Of a DNA stretch of 64,000 nucleotides, positions 43,253 to 53,111 are shown in pieces (position 1 is the stretch's first letter; the number at the start of each line of letters is the position of its first letter). Source of the stretch: Aquimarina agarivorans (lineage in GTDB: Bacteria; Bacteroidota; Bacteroidia; Flavobacteriales; Flavobacteriaceae); contig NZ_AFPB01000142.1 in assembly GCF_000218485.1 (NCBI RefSeq), positions 1 through 64,000 of the forward strand, given 5' to 3'. The translations under genes were made by a program, and so were the position numbers. The notes below the pieces were generated by a model that worked only from the letters and a program-made list of their open reading frames with translations, had not been told where the DNA came from and searched no databases.

Positions 43253-44383
43253 TTACAAACGATTATCCATTTGCTTTACCATTTTTGTTTTCCACTCAGC
43301 AAAATCTCCTGCTAATATATGTTTTCTGGCCTCTCGAACCAACCACAAATAAAAACCTAAATTGTGTATTGTAGCTATTTGTTTTCCTAATAATTCATTT
43401 ACTGAAAATAAATGTTTTAAATAAGCTTTAGAATATTCAGTATCTACCCAGGTAATATTCATTTTATCAATAGCTGAAAAATCATCCTCCCACTTTTTAT
43501 TTTTTATATTGATTGAGCCATGAGCGGTAAACAACATTCCATTTCGGGCATTACGGGTTGGCATTACACAGTCAAACATATCAACGCCAAGGGCTATATT
43601 TTCCAGAATATTTATTGGTGTACCCACCCCCATTAAATACCTAGGTTTATCTTCGGGCAATACCTCGGTTACTATTTCAGTCATTGCATACAATTCTTCC
43701 GCTGGCTCCCCAACCGATAATCCACCAATAGCATTTCCGGGAGCACCTGCATTGGCGATGGTTTCGGCAGACTGCCTCCTTAGATCCCTATAAGTACTTC
43801 CTTGCACAATTGGAAAAAAGGCTTGTGAATAATCATATTTAAATGGTGTTTTTTCCAAATGATCCATACAACGCTTTAACCAACGGTGCGTCATATGCAT
43901 ACTACGCTTTGCATAATTATAATCGCAAGGATACGGAGTACACTCATCAAATGCCATAATGATATCAGCACCTATTGCACGTTGTATTTCCATGACATTT
44001 TCAGGCGTAAACATATGGTAAGAGCCATCAATATGAGATTTAAACTTTACTCCTTCTTCCTTTATTTTTCTTCTCCCCGAAAGGGAGTATACCTGGTAAC
44101 CACCGCTATCAGTTAAAATATTACGATCCCAGTTCATAAATTTATGTAGTCCACCTGCTTTTTCTAAAATTGGTGTTTGCGGACGCAGGTATAAATGATA
44201 GGTGTTTCCTAAAATAATATCTGGGTTAATATCTTGTTTTAATTCGCGTTGATGCACCCCTTTAACGGTTCCCACCGTACCTACTGGCATAAAAATTGGG
44301 GTTTCTATTACTCCATGATCAGTAGTAAGCGTAGCTGCTCTGGCTTTTGTTTGCGAATCTTTAGCAAGTAAATCAAATTTCAT
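43253..44383 (-). CDS. tgt: Queuine tRNA-ribosyltransferase, zinc cysteines replaced
   Basis: Tgt swaps guanine 34 for preQ1 in GUN-anticodon tRNAs. The catalytic residues are present: D92 in TDSGGYQVYSL and the nucleophile D271 in MFDCVMPTRNARNG. The zinc site normally made of CxCxxC plus His is not: the matching positions are N309, T311 and D314 in MNITWVDTEYSKAYL, while H340 (TIHNL) remains. The fold should be intact over 376 aa. The enzyme is probably active without a structural zinc, but that is an inference. The LptF/G-type gene follows in the same operon. Confidence 0.93.
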   Translation of the reverse strand: MKFDLLAKDSQTKARAATLTTDHGVIETPIFMPVGTVGTVKGVHQRELKQDINPDIILGNTYHLYLRPQTPILEKAGGLHKFMNWDRNILTDSGGYQVYSLSGRRKIKEEGVKFKSHIDGSYHMFTPENVMEIQRAIGADIIMAFDECTPYPCDYNYAKRSMHMTHRWLKRCMDHLEKTPFKYDYSQAFFPIVQGSTYRDLRRQSAETIANAGAPGNAIGGLSVGEPAEELYAMTEIVTEVLPEDKPRYLMGVGTPINILENIALGVDMFDCVMPTRNARNGMLFTAHGSINIKNKKWEDDFSAIDKMNITWVDTEYSKAYLKHLFSVNELLGKQIATIHNLGFYLWLVREARKHILAGDFAEWKTKMVKQMDNRL

Positions 44384-44533
44384 AAAACAAGTTTAAGGCT
44401 GCAAAGATAGCTTTTAACTCGCATTTGTACGTTACAAATGTAAATAAGCAAAAAACAACTTTGAAGAATGACACAAAAATTTGACTATTGTGGCAACTTT
44501 TTTGTTTGGATTATATGAAATTTGCTAGTATCA

Positions 44534-44573
44534 CAAAAAAAAAGCGATTTTGTTATCAAACAAAATCGCTTTT
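44534..44573 (-). terminator. Rho-independent terminator of the DUF6503-like gene
   Basis: A perfect 15-bp stem (44540-44554 with 44559-44573) and a 4-nt loop, followed by about 7 U on the minus strand, lies 21 bp after the stop of the gene at 44595. Confidence 0.85.
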
Positions 44574-44594
44574 AGATTGATTCAAATAAGCAAT

Positions 44595-45389
44595 TTACAG
44601 CTTAAAATCTTCAGGCTTAAAACCGTTATTAAATTTAACATCACTGGATGTATACTCACCATTTAAGGTATATTCCCCTTTTTCGTTTGGAGCAAACGAT
44701 TTACGTGTTGTAGCTACGTACACTCCATTAATTTGTTCGTATTCCAAAGACATTTTAATCACTGGTTTTGTGATTCCCATGCCTACGATGTTAAAATAAA
44801 AGAAATCGACTAAGTGAGTTGAAGGATTAAAATATAAAATGTACTCATCATTCTTCTCCTTTTTTGTAACCGCACTTTTATAGGTTAACCTTACTTTATC
44901 ATAAGTTACTCCATCAACTTCTTCGTTTCCTTGATACTCGTAAACAGTTCCTGGATCATTTAATTTATACATCATGGCAAACCAAAAAATGTTCACTTTA
45001 CGTAAAAAATCTGCAGTACCAACTGCTTTTGGATCAGTAACTGCTTCGCCATTCAAGGTCACAGCCACTTTATTATTTACTAAAGATTGCACTACTTTTC
45101 CTTCTTGCTTTGGCAATACATGAATTTGATGTGTTTCATAAGCTCCCCAAGAATGTTCGCCATTAAAAATATATTTTTCAACAGACACATCTTTACCCTT
45201 ATCAAAATTATCATATACATAGGTATACTGTACATCATTTTGAGCTGCTAATTTTTCATACCCTCCGTTGACTTCAGTCATTGCTTTTAATAAAGCTGCT
45301 GACTTTTCATCAGTTTTTTGGGCAAATGCCTGGATTGAAAAAATAGAAGTAATCAGGGTGAATTTTAAAATACGTTGTAGCGTTTTCAT
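44595..45389 (-). CDS. Exported conserved protein (DUF6503-like)
   Basis: A signal peptide ends at AFA-Q (about residue 23). The mature part has a beta-rich pattern (FNGEHSWGAYETHQIHV, YILYFNPSTHLVDFFYF, YVATTRKSFAPNEKG) reminiscent of LolA-like/DUF6503 outer-membrane-associated folds. It may bind a lipid or hydrophobic ligand in the periplasm; this is inferred from fold likeness only. It lies 29 bp downstream of the Old Yellow Enzyme gene on the same strand and ends at a strong terminator, so the two probably form a unit. Confidence 0.7.
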   Translation of the reverse strand: MKTLQRILKFTLITSIFSIQAFAQKTDEKSAALLKAMTEVNGGYEKLAAQNDVQYTYVYDNFDKGKDVSVEKYIFNGEHSWGAYETHQIHVLPKQEGKVVQSLVNNKVAVTLNGEAVTDPKAVGTADFLRKVNIFWFAMMYKLNDPGTVYEYQGNEEVDGVTYDKVRLTYKSAVTKKEKNDEYILYFNPSTHLVDFFYFNIVGMGITKPVIKMSLEYEQINGVYVATTRKSFAPNEKGEYTLNGEYTSSDVKFNNGFKPEDFKL

Positions 45390-45418
45390 TTTTGTTAGGT
45401 TTGTGTATAAATTTTATT

Positions 45419-46486
45419 TTAATAATCTAAATAACCCTTGGCTCCAGGAGTGTAAAATAAATCTGGATTAGGATCTTTTAACGGTTTATCTTCTTTAATT
45501 TTTTCAATAAAGTCTGGATTAGAAATAAAAGGCCTCCCTACGTAAATTAAATCCGCACCTTCTTTGATAATAGCTTCAGCATCTTCAACACTTTGTACAT
45601 TTCCTCCTGAAATTACGGTGCCTTCAAAATGTTGTTTTATTGCTCCTCGGATATTGGTTTTAAATTCAGGTGCATTAAAAGCTACGCGTTGATCAACAAT
45701 ATGAATGTAAGCAATTCCTAATTCTTTTAACTTTTCTGCAAGATAAACAAATTGTATTTCAACTTCATCATGAAACGCCTCCATATCATTGAACTCACCG
45801 TAGGGAGAAAACCTAATCCCCACTTTATCAGCACCTATTCTATCACTAATTTTTTCAATAATTTCTAAAACAATTTTACATCTGTTTTCAACGCTGCCAC
45901 CATAATCATCAGTTCGTTTGTTTGATTTAGGATTTAAAAATTGATTTAACAAATATCCATTAGCTGAATGTACCTCAATCCCATCAACTCCCGCTTTATT
46001 TACCAAATTATCTGCCGCATCTACAAATTCATTAATTGCATTTGCAATGTCCGCTTCACTCATTTCCTTTGGATTGTCATGAGCAACCATTCCGGTTTCG
46101 GTAAAAATTTCACCAGCTGCTGGTACTGGTGATGGTGCAATTGTTTCCGCTCCATCAGGTAAATTTTGTGATGCTGATATACGCCCACAATGCATTAATT
46201 GTACAAAAAAAACGCCATTAGCATCATGAACGGATTCTGCTACTTTTTTCCAACCTTCAATTTGTGCGGGTGAGAATGCTCCTGGAATCCGTGGATATCC
46301 TAATCCATTTGGCGACGGCGAAGTACCTTCCGAAATAATCAACCCAGCGTCAGCTCGCTGCTTATAATATTCTTGCATCAAGTCATTGGGAATATTATCA
46401 ATAGCTCTACAGCGCGTCATAGGCGCCATTACAATTTTATTTTTAAGAGTTTTGTTTCCTAGTTTAACTGTTTCAAATATGTTCAT
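45419..46486 (-). CDS. Alkene reductase, Old Yellow Enzyme family
   Basis: FMN-dependent NAD(P)H oxidoreductase that reduces activated C=C bonds or nitro groups. The TIM barrel starts at KIVMAPMTR (about 15-23); the substrate-binding pair appears in EVHSANGYLLNQFL (His and Asn), and the FMN phosphate site is ISGGNVQ...YVGRPFISNPD. I chose ATG 46486 over 46537 because the 17 extra residues fit no family member. A TATTTTTG -7 element lies at 46508-46501. 355 aa is normal. Physiological substrate unknown. Confidence 0.9.
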   Translation of the reverse strand: MNIFETVKLGNKTLKNKIVMAPMTRCRAIDNIPNDLMQEYYKQRADAGLIISEGTSPSPNGLGYPRIPGAFSPAQIEGWKKVAESVHDANGVFFVQLMHCGRISASQNLPDGAETIAPSPVPAAGEIFTETGMVAHDNPKEMSEADIANAINEFVDAADNLVNKAGVDGIEVHSANGYLLNQFLNPKSNKRTDDYGGSVENRCKIVLEIIEKISDRIGADKVGIRFSPYGEFNDMEAFHDEVEIQFVYLAEKLKELGIAYIHIVDQRVAFNAPEFKTNIRGAIKQHFEGTVISGGNVQSVEDAEAIIKEGADLIYVGRPFISNPDFIEKIKEDKPLKDPNPDLFYTPGAKGYLDY

Positions 46487-46752
46487 ATGTTGTTTTTTTT
46501 CAAAAATATTTGACTCCAACCAATTAGGTTTGCTCAAATAGTATTTTAATAAAACTATAACAAACGTTAATAAAGCGATCCAAAACTACTTGTATAACAA
46601 ATAAAAATAAAATTCGAGAACTAATAAAAAACACGTTTTTTAATAAAAAAATTAACAAATACTTAAGTACTTTGACAGAATGCACTAAGTAGCCCAAAAA
46701 AGAATAACAAAATAACATTATCATTACATATAATACAAAAGCATTTCAGTAT
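46487..46752. other. Intergenic region between the alkene reductase and transketolase genes
   Basis: Divergent promoter region without a gene. On the minus strand a TATTTTTG sits 15 nt before the alkene reductase ATG; the plus-strand promoter for transketolase is given separately. Confidence 0.5.
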
Positions 46753-46783
46753 TTTGCTAAAGTGGCTAAAACCACTATTTTTG
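46753..46783 (+). promoter_or_regulatory. Promoter of the transketolase operon
   Basis: TTTG at 46753-46756, a 19-nt spacer and TATTTTTG at 46776-46783: a near-perfect Bacteroidota sigma-70 promoter. ATG follows 26 nt later. Confidence 0.65.
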
Positions 46784-46809
46784 GAGATTAAATAAATGAA
46801 ACAAATAAA

Positions 46810-47655
46810 ATGTCAAACATCAATAAACTAGAAGATTTTGCTACTCAAGTGCGTAGAGATATCTTACGTCAGGTACATGCTGTTAACTCTGGACACCCTG
46901 GTGGGTCCCTAGGTTGCACCGAATTTTTAGTAGCCCTTTACCAAGAAATCATGAACCGAAAAGAGGGTTTTGATATGGATGGTATTGGAGAAGATGTATT
47001 TTACCTTTCAAATGGTCATATTTCACCAGTAATATATAGTGTTTTAGCACGTAGTGGTTATTTCCCTATTGAGGAGCTAAGTACTTTCCGAAAGTTAGGA
47101 ACACGTTTACAGGGACATCCTTCAACGCATGATGGATTACCTGGAGTACGTATTGCTTCTGGCTCTCTTGGGCAAGGATTATCTGTAGCTTTAGGAACTG
47201 CACAGGCAAAAAAACTAAATAATGATGATAACCTAGTATTTACCTTACATGGTGATGGTGAATTACAAGAAGGTCAAATTTGGGAGGCTGCCATGTATGC
47301 TGCTGCAAACAAAGTAGACAACTTAATTGCTACAGTAGATTATAATGGACAACAAATTGACGGATCTACTGAAGAGGTTTGTTCATTAGGAAATTTAAAA
47401 GCAAAATTTGAAGCTTTTGGCTGGGATGTTTTGGAAGTAAAAGAAGGAAATAATCTTGAAGCAATTATTGCTGGTTTAAATGAAGCTAAATCAAAAACAG
47501 GAAAAGGAAAACCAGTTTGTATTTTACTACACACTATGATGGGTAATGGGGTAGATTTTATGATGCATACGCATGCGTGGCATGGTAAGGCTCCAAGTAA
47601 CGAACAATTAGAATTAGCACTTTCACAAAACCCAGAAACTTTAGGTGATTATTAA
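46810..47655 (+). CDS. Transketolase, N-terminal (TPP pyrophosphate) subunit
   Basis: Transketolase moves two-carbon units in the pentose phosphate pathway. This half carries the TPP-binding motif GDGELQEGQ (148-156) with N179 and the conserved HPGGSLGCTEFL (29-40). The C-terminal half is a separate gene 31 bp downstream (47687). The split form is usual in many Bacteroidota and Archaea. 281 aa is normal for this subunit. Confidence 0.92.
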   Translation: MSNINKLEDFATQVRRDILRQVHAVNSGHPGGSLGCTEFLVALYQEIMNRKEGFDMDGIGEDVFYLSNGHISPVIYSVLARSGYFPIEELSTFRKLGTRLQGHPSTHDGLPGVRIASGSLGQGLSVALGTAQAKKLNNDDNLVFTLHGDGELQEGQIWEAAMYAAANKVDNLIATVDYNGQQIDGSTEEVCSLGNLKAKFEAFGWDVLEVKEGNNLEAIIAGLNEAKSKTGKGKPVCILLHTMMGNGVDFMMHTHAWHGKAPSNEQLELALSQNPETLGDY

Positions 47656-47686
47656 TGAACCGAAAGTTTATTCAAACAAAGACATT

Positions 47687-48640
47687 ATGAAAAAATATAC
47701 AGATACAGGAAAAAAAGATACGCGTTCAGGTTTTGGAGCTGGATTGACTGAATTAGCATCAGCTAATGAAAATGTAGTTGCCCTTTGTGCTGACCTTATT
47801 GGTTCCTTAAAAATGGAAGGGTTTATTGAAAAAGCACCAGAACGCTTTTTCCAAACTGGTATAGCGGAAGCTAATATGATTGGTATGGCTGCAGGTTTAA
47901 CTGTAGGAGGCAAAATTCCTTTTGCAGGAACGTTTGCTAACTTTGCTACTGGTCGTGTTTACGATCAAATCCGTCAGTCGGTAGCTTATTCGGAAAAAAA
48001 CGTGAAAATTTGTGCCTCGCATGCCGGACTTACTTTAGGTGAGGACGGTGCTACGCATCAGATATTAGAAGATATTGGATTAATGAAAATGTTGCCTGGT
48101 ATGGTAGTTATTAATCCTTGTGATTTTAATCAAACAAAAGCCGCTACGCTTGCAATTGCAGAATATGAAGGACCCGTTTACCTACGTTTTGGACGCCCAA
48201 AGGTAGCCAATTTTACTCCTGAAAATGGATCATTTGTTATTGGAAAAGCGGTGATGCTTAACGAAGGAACTGACGTTACTATTGTAGCTACAGGCCACTG
48301 TGTTTGGGAAGCTTTATTGGCTGCTGAAAAATTAGAAGCTAAAGGTATTAGTGCTGAAGTAATTAATATTCACACCATAAAACCATTAGACGAGGAAGCT
48401 ATTTTAAAATCAGTAGCAAAAACGGGATGTATTGTTACTTGCGAGGAACACAACTACCTTGGTGGACTTGGAGAAAGTGTTGCCCGCGTGTTGTCATTAA
48501 ACAATCCTACACCTCAGGAATATGTGGCTACCAAAGATACTTTTGGCGAAAGTGGTACTGCTACAGAATTAATGGCGAAATATGAACTTGATGCTCCTGC
48601 TATTGAAAAAGCGGTTGAAAAAGTAATTACTCGTAAATAA
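47687..48640 (+). CDS. Transketolase, C-terminal (pyrimidine) subunit
   Basis: This subunit contains the pyrimidine-binding domain (FFQTGIAEANMIGMAAGL about 51-68, with the catalytic Glu) and the C-terminal domain ending GESGTATELMAKYEL. I chose ATG 47687 (MKKYTDTGKK) over the track start at 47645, which would overlap the previous gene and add residues absent from homologues. It forms the active heteromer with the preceding subunit. Confidence 0.92.
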   Translation: MKKYTDTGKKDTRSGFGAGLTELASANENVVALCADLIGSLKMEGFIEKAPERFFQTGIAEANMIGMAAGLTVGGKIPFAGTFANFATGRVYDQIRQSVAYSEKNVKICASHAGLTLGEDGATHQILEDIGLMKMLPGMVVINPCDFNQTKAATLAIAEYEGPVYLRFGRPKVANFTPENGSFVIGKAVMLNEGTDVTIVATGHCVWEALLAAEKLEAKGISAEVINIHTIKPLDEEAILKSVAKTGCIVTCEEHNYLGGLGESVARVLSLNNPTPQEYVATKDTFGESGTATELMAKYELDAPAIEKAVEKVITRK

Positions 48641-48680
48641 ATAGTACACAATCTAGTTCGTTAACAGAATATAAATTGCC

Positions 48681-48715
48681 AAAACGCACTTAAAATACAC
48701 TTTTAAGTGCGTTTT
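48681..48715. terminator. Bidirectional terminator after the transketolase operon
   Basis: A perfect 15-bp stem (aaaacgcacttaaaa / ttttaagtgcgtttt) with a 5-nt loop and T/A-rich flanks on both sides. Confidence 0.8.
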
Positions 48716-48762
48716 ATATTATCATAGATACAAAAAATTACCTAGGCACAGTTTACGCTTCA

Positions 48763-48799
48763 TAAAAAAAGATCATTCAAAATTTGAATGACCTTTTTT
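48763..48799 (-). terminator. Terminator of the ferredoxin gene
   Basis: An AT-rich hairpin around gatcattcaaa / tttgaatgacc (one mismatch) flanked by A and T runs. It lies about 35 bp after the ferredoxin stop and probably ends that minus-strand transcript. Confidence 0.55.
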
Positions 48800-48831
48800 A
48801 TTATGCTTTAGTGATGAATAGTAATACAATA

Positions 48832-49237
<406 letters not shown>

Positions 49238-49243
49238 TTGCGC

Positions 49244-50305
49244 ATGACTTTAAATGACAGAATTATTACTTTTTCAGAATTAGGTAAATTTTTAAGCCAA
49301 TTTAATGAAGGTGATGCTTCTCCTAAAAATGAGGTCCGCTACAATGACCAATTTTTCGATTCGTTTCAATCATTATGTAATGCTGCACAACATAAAAATG
49401 GATGGTTTTTACCTGAACAAGTTTATTTTGCTACGCAACAGTGGGCTAAAGCTTTAAACAGAAACAACCTTGAAAATTGGGTAAGTACCTACCCTATTTC
49501 TGACCTAAGTCAAACTAAAACAGTTGGAATTATCATGGCAGGCAACATCCCCTTAGTGGGGTTTCACGATTTGCTTTGTATATTGATTTGCGGACATAAG
49601 GTGTTAATAAAACCCTCCTCAAATGACACCAATTTAATTAAAATGGTATGCGACTATTTGGTGGCTATAAATGCAGATTTTAAAAATTTGATCCATTTTA
49701 CTGAAGGAAAACTTGAAAATTATGATGCTATTATTGCTACCGGTAGTAATAATACAGCACGTTATTTTGAATACTATTTTAAGGACAAACCACATATTAT
49801 TCGAAAAAACAGAAATTCAGTCGCCGTTTTGACCGGACAAGAATCCAAAGAAGACTTAATTGCACTTGGCGAGGATATATTTAGGTACTATGGACTAGGT
49901 TGCCGTAGTGTATCCAAACTATTTATCCCTAAAGGGTACGATTTTGACTTGTTTTTTAATGCAATGTACACTTATCAGGACCTTATAAAACAAAACAAAT
50001 ACACAAACAATTACGATTATAACAAAGCGGTATATTTAATGAGCGAATTTAAATTACTTGATAATGGGTTTTTGATTTTAAAGGAAGACGAAAGTTATAG
50101 CTCACCAATTTCGAGCCTATTTTATGAATACTATGAAGATTACAGTGATTTAGCAGCCAAATTCAATTCCGATGCTGAACAAATTCAATGTATTGTCAAT
50201 TTTCCAGAAAGTGATAAACATGTAGCTTTTGGAAAAACACAAACACCACAACTTAGTGACTATGCTGATGGTATAGACAGTATCGCATTTTTGTTAAAAA
50301 TTTAA
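49244..50305 (+). CDS. Acyl-CoA reductase (LuxC-like)
   Basis: LuxC-type enzymes reduce acyl-CoA to aldehyde via a thioester on cysteine. The aldehyde-dehydrogenase-like layout is seen: GIIMAGNIPLVGFHDLLCIL (about 86-105), VLIKPSSNDT (about 112-121), IIATGSNNTARYFEYYF (about 163-179) and YYGLGCRSVSKLFIP (about 213-227) with the probable catalytic Cys. I start at ATG 49244; the TTG six bases earlier is less likely. serC follows about 130 bp downstream. No luciferase genes are near. Confidence 0.85.
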   Translation: MTLNDRIITFSELGKFLSQFNEGDASPKNEVRYNDQFFDSFQSLCNAAQHKNGWFLPEQVYFATQQWAKALNRNNLENWVSTYPISDLSQTKTVGIIMAGNIPLVGFHDLLCILICGHKVLIKPSSNDTNLIKMVCDYLVAINADFKNLIHFTEGKLENYDAIIATGSNNTARYFEYYFKDKPHIIRKNRNSVAVLTGQESKEDLIALGEDIFRYYGLGCRSVSKLFIPKGYDFDLFFNAMYTYQDLIKQNKYTNNYDYNKAVYLMSEFKLLDNGFLILKEDESYSSPISSLFYEYYEDYSDLAAKFNSDAEQIQCIVNFPESDKHVAFGKTQTPQLSDYADGIDSIAFLLKI

Positions 50306-50435
50306 AATATAATTTCACATAAATTCATTGTAAAAACAAAGATTATTAAGACATTTGTAGCTTGATAGAATTTAAAATAATTGTTTCCCCTATTTAATAC
50401 GGAAAACACAAAATATTGTTACTAAGTTTACATTT

Positions 50436-51500
50436 ATGAAAAAACATAATTTTAGTGCCGGACCTTGTATTTTACCACAAGAAGTATTTCAAAAAGCATC
50501 GCAAGCTGTTTTAGATTTTAATAACTCTGGTCTTTCTATTTTAGAAATTTCTCACCGTAGTAAAGACTTTGTAGATGTTATGGAAAAAGCAAGAGAATTG
50601 GCTCTTGAATTACTTGGTTTGCAAGGAAAAGGTTACAAAGCTTTATTTTTACAAGGAGGTGCTAGCACACAGTTTTTAATGGCTGCTTACAATTTACTAA
50701 AAGGAAAAGCAGGTTATGTAAATACAGGTTCATGGAGTGACAAAGCTATCAAAGAGGCTAAGTTGTTTGGTGATGTGGTTGAATTAGCTTCTTCAAAGGA
50801 TGCTAATTTCAAATACATTCCAAAAGGGTATACAATTCCTGATGGATTGGATTACATTCACATGACTAGTAACAACACTATTTTTGGAACACAAATTCAT
50901 GATTTCCCAACTACTGATGCTCCTTTAATTTGCGATATGAGTAGCGACATTTTTTCGCGTGTGTTGGATTTTTCAAAATTTGGATTAATATACGCTGGAG
51001 CTCAAAAAAATATGGGTCCTGCAGGGACTACGTTGGTTGTTGTACGCGAAGATATTTTACAAGAGATTGGTAGAAAAATTCCATCAATGTTAGACTATAA
51101 GGTGCACATTAGCAAGGGATCAATGTTTAATACACCTCCTGTATTTTCAGTTTACGTATCCATGTTAACTATGGATTGGCTGAAACAAAAAGGAGGAATT
51201 GCTGCAATTGAAGAGGAAAATGAAAAGAAAGCAAACTTAATTTATTCGGAAATTGATTTGAATCCTTTATTTGAAGGTTTTGCTGCCAAAGAAGACCGTT
51301 CAAAAATGAACGCTACTTTTAATTTAACCAATGATGACCTTAAAGAAACATTTGAAACTATGTTAAAAGAAGGTGGTATCAATGGTGCTAATGGACACCG
51401 AAGCGTAGGCGGGTACCGTGCAAGCATGTATAATGCTATGACAATGGAAAGCGTTGGTGCACTTGTAGATATTATGAGCGACTTAGAAAGAAAAGCTTAA
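50436..51500 (+). CDS. serC: 3-Phosphoserine/phosphohydroxythreonine transaminase
   Basis: SerC converts 3-phosphohydroxypyruvate and glutamate to phosphoserine. The PLP lysine is K191 (YAGAQKNMGPAG), and the N-terminus HNFSAGPCILPQEV and C-terminal GANGHRSVGGYRAS are diagnostic. Length 354 aa is normal. It lies 111 bp upstream of serA, with the same orientation, so the first two steps of serine synthesis are encoded together. Confidence 0.96.
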   Translation: MKKHNFSAGPCILPQEVFQKASQAVLDFNNSGLSILEISHRSKDFVDVMEKARELALELLGLQGKGYKALFLQGGASTQFLMAAYNLLKGKAGYVNTGSWSDKAIKEAKLFGDVVELASSKDANFKYIPKGYTIPDGLDYIHMTSNNTIFGTQIHDFPTTDAPLICDMSSDIFSRVLDFSKFGLIYAGAQKNMGPAGTTLVVVREDILQEIGRKIPSMLDYKVHISKGSMFNTPPVFSVYVSMLTMDWLKQKGGIAAIEEENEKKANLIYSEIDLNPLFEGFAAKEDRSKMNATFNLTNDDLKETFETMLKEGGINGANGHRSVGGYRASMYNAMTMESVGALVDIMSDLERKA

Positions 51501-51611
51501 CTTATAGGATCTATTCCCACTAATGTGGAAATTCATTTTTATATACTGAGATAAGAAAAACAATAAATATATTCCTGCTTTAAGCAGAACAAATTAAAAT
51601 CACATTCCTAA

Positions 51612-52562
51612 ATGAAAATCTTAGCAAACGACGGAATCTCGCAAAGCGGAATAGACGCTTTAGAAAAAGCTGGCTTTGAAGTATCAACAACAACTGTTGC
51701 TCAAGAACAACTGGTAAATTACATTAATGAAAACAATATTGTGGCGTTACTAGTTCGTAGTGCTACAAAAGTACGTACTGATATTATTGACAACTGCCCA
51801 GGTTTAAAAATAATTGGACGTGGAGGTGTTGGTATGGATAATATTGATGTTGAATATGCACGTGAAAAGGGATTATCGGTAATTAATACTCCTGCTGCTT
51901 CATCGGAATCTGTAGCTGAACTGGTTTTTGCTCATTTATATGGTAGTGTTCGATTTTTATATGACGCGAACAGAAATATGCCATTAGATGGTGAAACTAA
52001 ATTCGGGAAACTTAAAAAAGCGTACGCTAAAGGTGTTGAGCTTAAAGGAAAAACGTTAGGAGTTATTGGTTTTGGACGCATAGGACAAGCCACTGCACGT
52101 ATTGCTTTGGGTGTAGGTATGAAAGTCATCTACTTTGATCCTTTTACAACCGAGGCTACTATTGAAGTTGGTTTTTATGATGGACAATCCGTAAGCTTCA
52201 ACTTAAAAAGCGTAAGTAAAAAGGAAGTTTTAAAGCAAGCTGATTTTGTTACATTGCACGTACCTGCTCAAAAGGAGTATGTAATTGGTAAAGCAGAGTT
52301 CAATTTAATGAAGGATGGTTCAGGAATTGTAAATGCTGCCCGCGGGGGTGTTATAGATGAAGTAGCCTTAGTTGAGGCTTTAGAAAGTGGTAAATTAGCA
52401 TTTGCTGGCTTAGATACTTTTGAAAACGAACCCACTCCTGCTATTAAATTGTTAATGCACGATAAAATTTCATTAACTCCACATATTGGTGCTGCCACTA
52501 ACGAAGCACAAGACCGTATTGGCGTTGAATTGGCTACTCAAATTTCTGAAATTTTGAAATAA
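51612..52562 (+). CDS. serA: D-3-phosphoglycerate dehydrogenase, short form
   Basis: SerA oxidises 3-phosphoglycerate with NAD. The 2-hydroxyacid dehydrogenase motifs are complete: GVIGFGRIGQ (150-159), catalytic R244 (NAARGG), E273 and H291 (TPHIG). At 316 aa it has no ACT/regulatory domain, so serine feedback by that route is absent. Context with serC supports 3-phosphoglycerate as substrate rather than another 2-hydroxyacid. A strong terminator follows. Confidence 0.9.
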   Translation: MKILANDGISQSGIDALEKAGFEVSTTTVAQEQLVNYINENNIVALLVRSATKVRTDIIDNCPGLKIIGRGGVGMDNIDVEYAREKGLSVINTPAASSESVAELVFAHLYGSVRFLYDANRNMPLDGETKFGKLKKAYAKGVELKGKTLGVIGFGRIGQATARIALGVGMKVIYFDPFTTEATIEVGFYDGQSVSFNLKSVSKKEVLKQADFVTLHVPAQKEYVIGKAEFNLMKDGSGIVNAARGGVIDEVALVEALESGKLAFAGLDTFENEPTPAIKLLMHDKISLTPHIGAATNEAQDRIGVELATQISEILK

Positions 52563-52582
52563 TAGTTTATTTAAAAATTAAA

Positions 52583-52622
52583 AAAAAGCGATCGAAATTT
52601 AATTATTTCGATCGCTTTTTTT
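52583..52622. terminator. Bidirectional terminator after serA
   Basis: A perfect 16-bp stem (52583-52598 with 52605-52620) with a 6-nt loop and T run on the plus strand, A run on the other side; it can also serve the convergent gene at 52653. Confidence 0.85.
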
Positions 52623-52652
52623 GCAAACTGATAATTTTATGTTGTTTCACCA

Positions 52653-53111
52653 CTAAGCAACTACCATATTATGAGGCACTTTTAGTTTTCTAATACTTTT
52701 AGAAACAACACCTTTTTTTAATAAATTTAATTGAAGACGACATAGCGTGTCTAAACGCATAAAGATAGATTTGAACTCCGTACTTGCTGTTAAATTATTT
52801 TTTATAAAATCTAATTGACTGCAAATAAGTAGCAATAAGTTGTAATGCTTTATGAGCACATTATCATTTATTACATCGGTAAATTCCCTTTGAATTTGAT
52901 TTTCTTCTTTAAAAAGATCCAAGCCACAATACCAAGGAAACCTTTTAGCCAACTCATTCCTTAAAAAGTTAATTTCATCTTGCGATTTTTCAAACTTTTC
53001 AATGTCTACCATTTGTTGTGATTTGTGGTTTACTTTGGCATAACTTTCATTAATCAAAACCAGCATTTTGCTCAATTTCACAATACTACGAATAATATTA
53101 TTTTGCCCCAT
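52653..53111 (-). CDS. Hypothetical protein, helical, basic C-terminus
   Basis: I do not recognise this 152-aa protein. It is predicted mainly helical, with a heptad-like N-terminal part (IVKLSKMLVLINESYAKV), a charged middle (about 35-60) and a basic C-terminus (about 126-146). There is no signal peptide or membrane segment. It stands alone, convergent with serA and sharing its terminator, and the gene start at ATG 53111 is the only plausible one. Confidence 0.6.
   Translation of the reverse strand: MGQNNIIRSIVKLSKMLVLINESYAKVNHKSQQMVDIEKFEKSQDEINFLRNELAKRFPWYCGLDLFKEENQIQREFTDVINDNVLIKHYNLLLLICSQLDFIKNNLTASTEFKSIFMRLDTLCRLQLNLLKKGVVSKSIRKLKVPHNMVVA

Noticed and set aside
46810-48640. Transketolase halves as a frameshifted single gene
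   Set aside because: The two parts are separate genes with their own starts 31 bp apart, an arrangement normal for the clade.
49244-50305. A bioluminescence (lux) operon, suggested by the LuxC-like gene
   Set aside because: No luxA/B/D/E homologues are next to it; neighbours are ferredoxin and serine genes.
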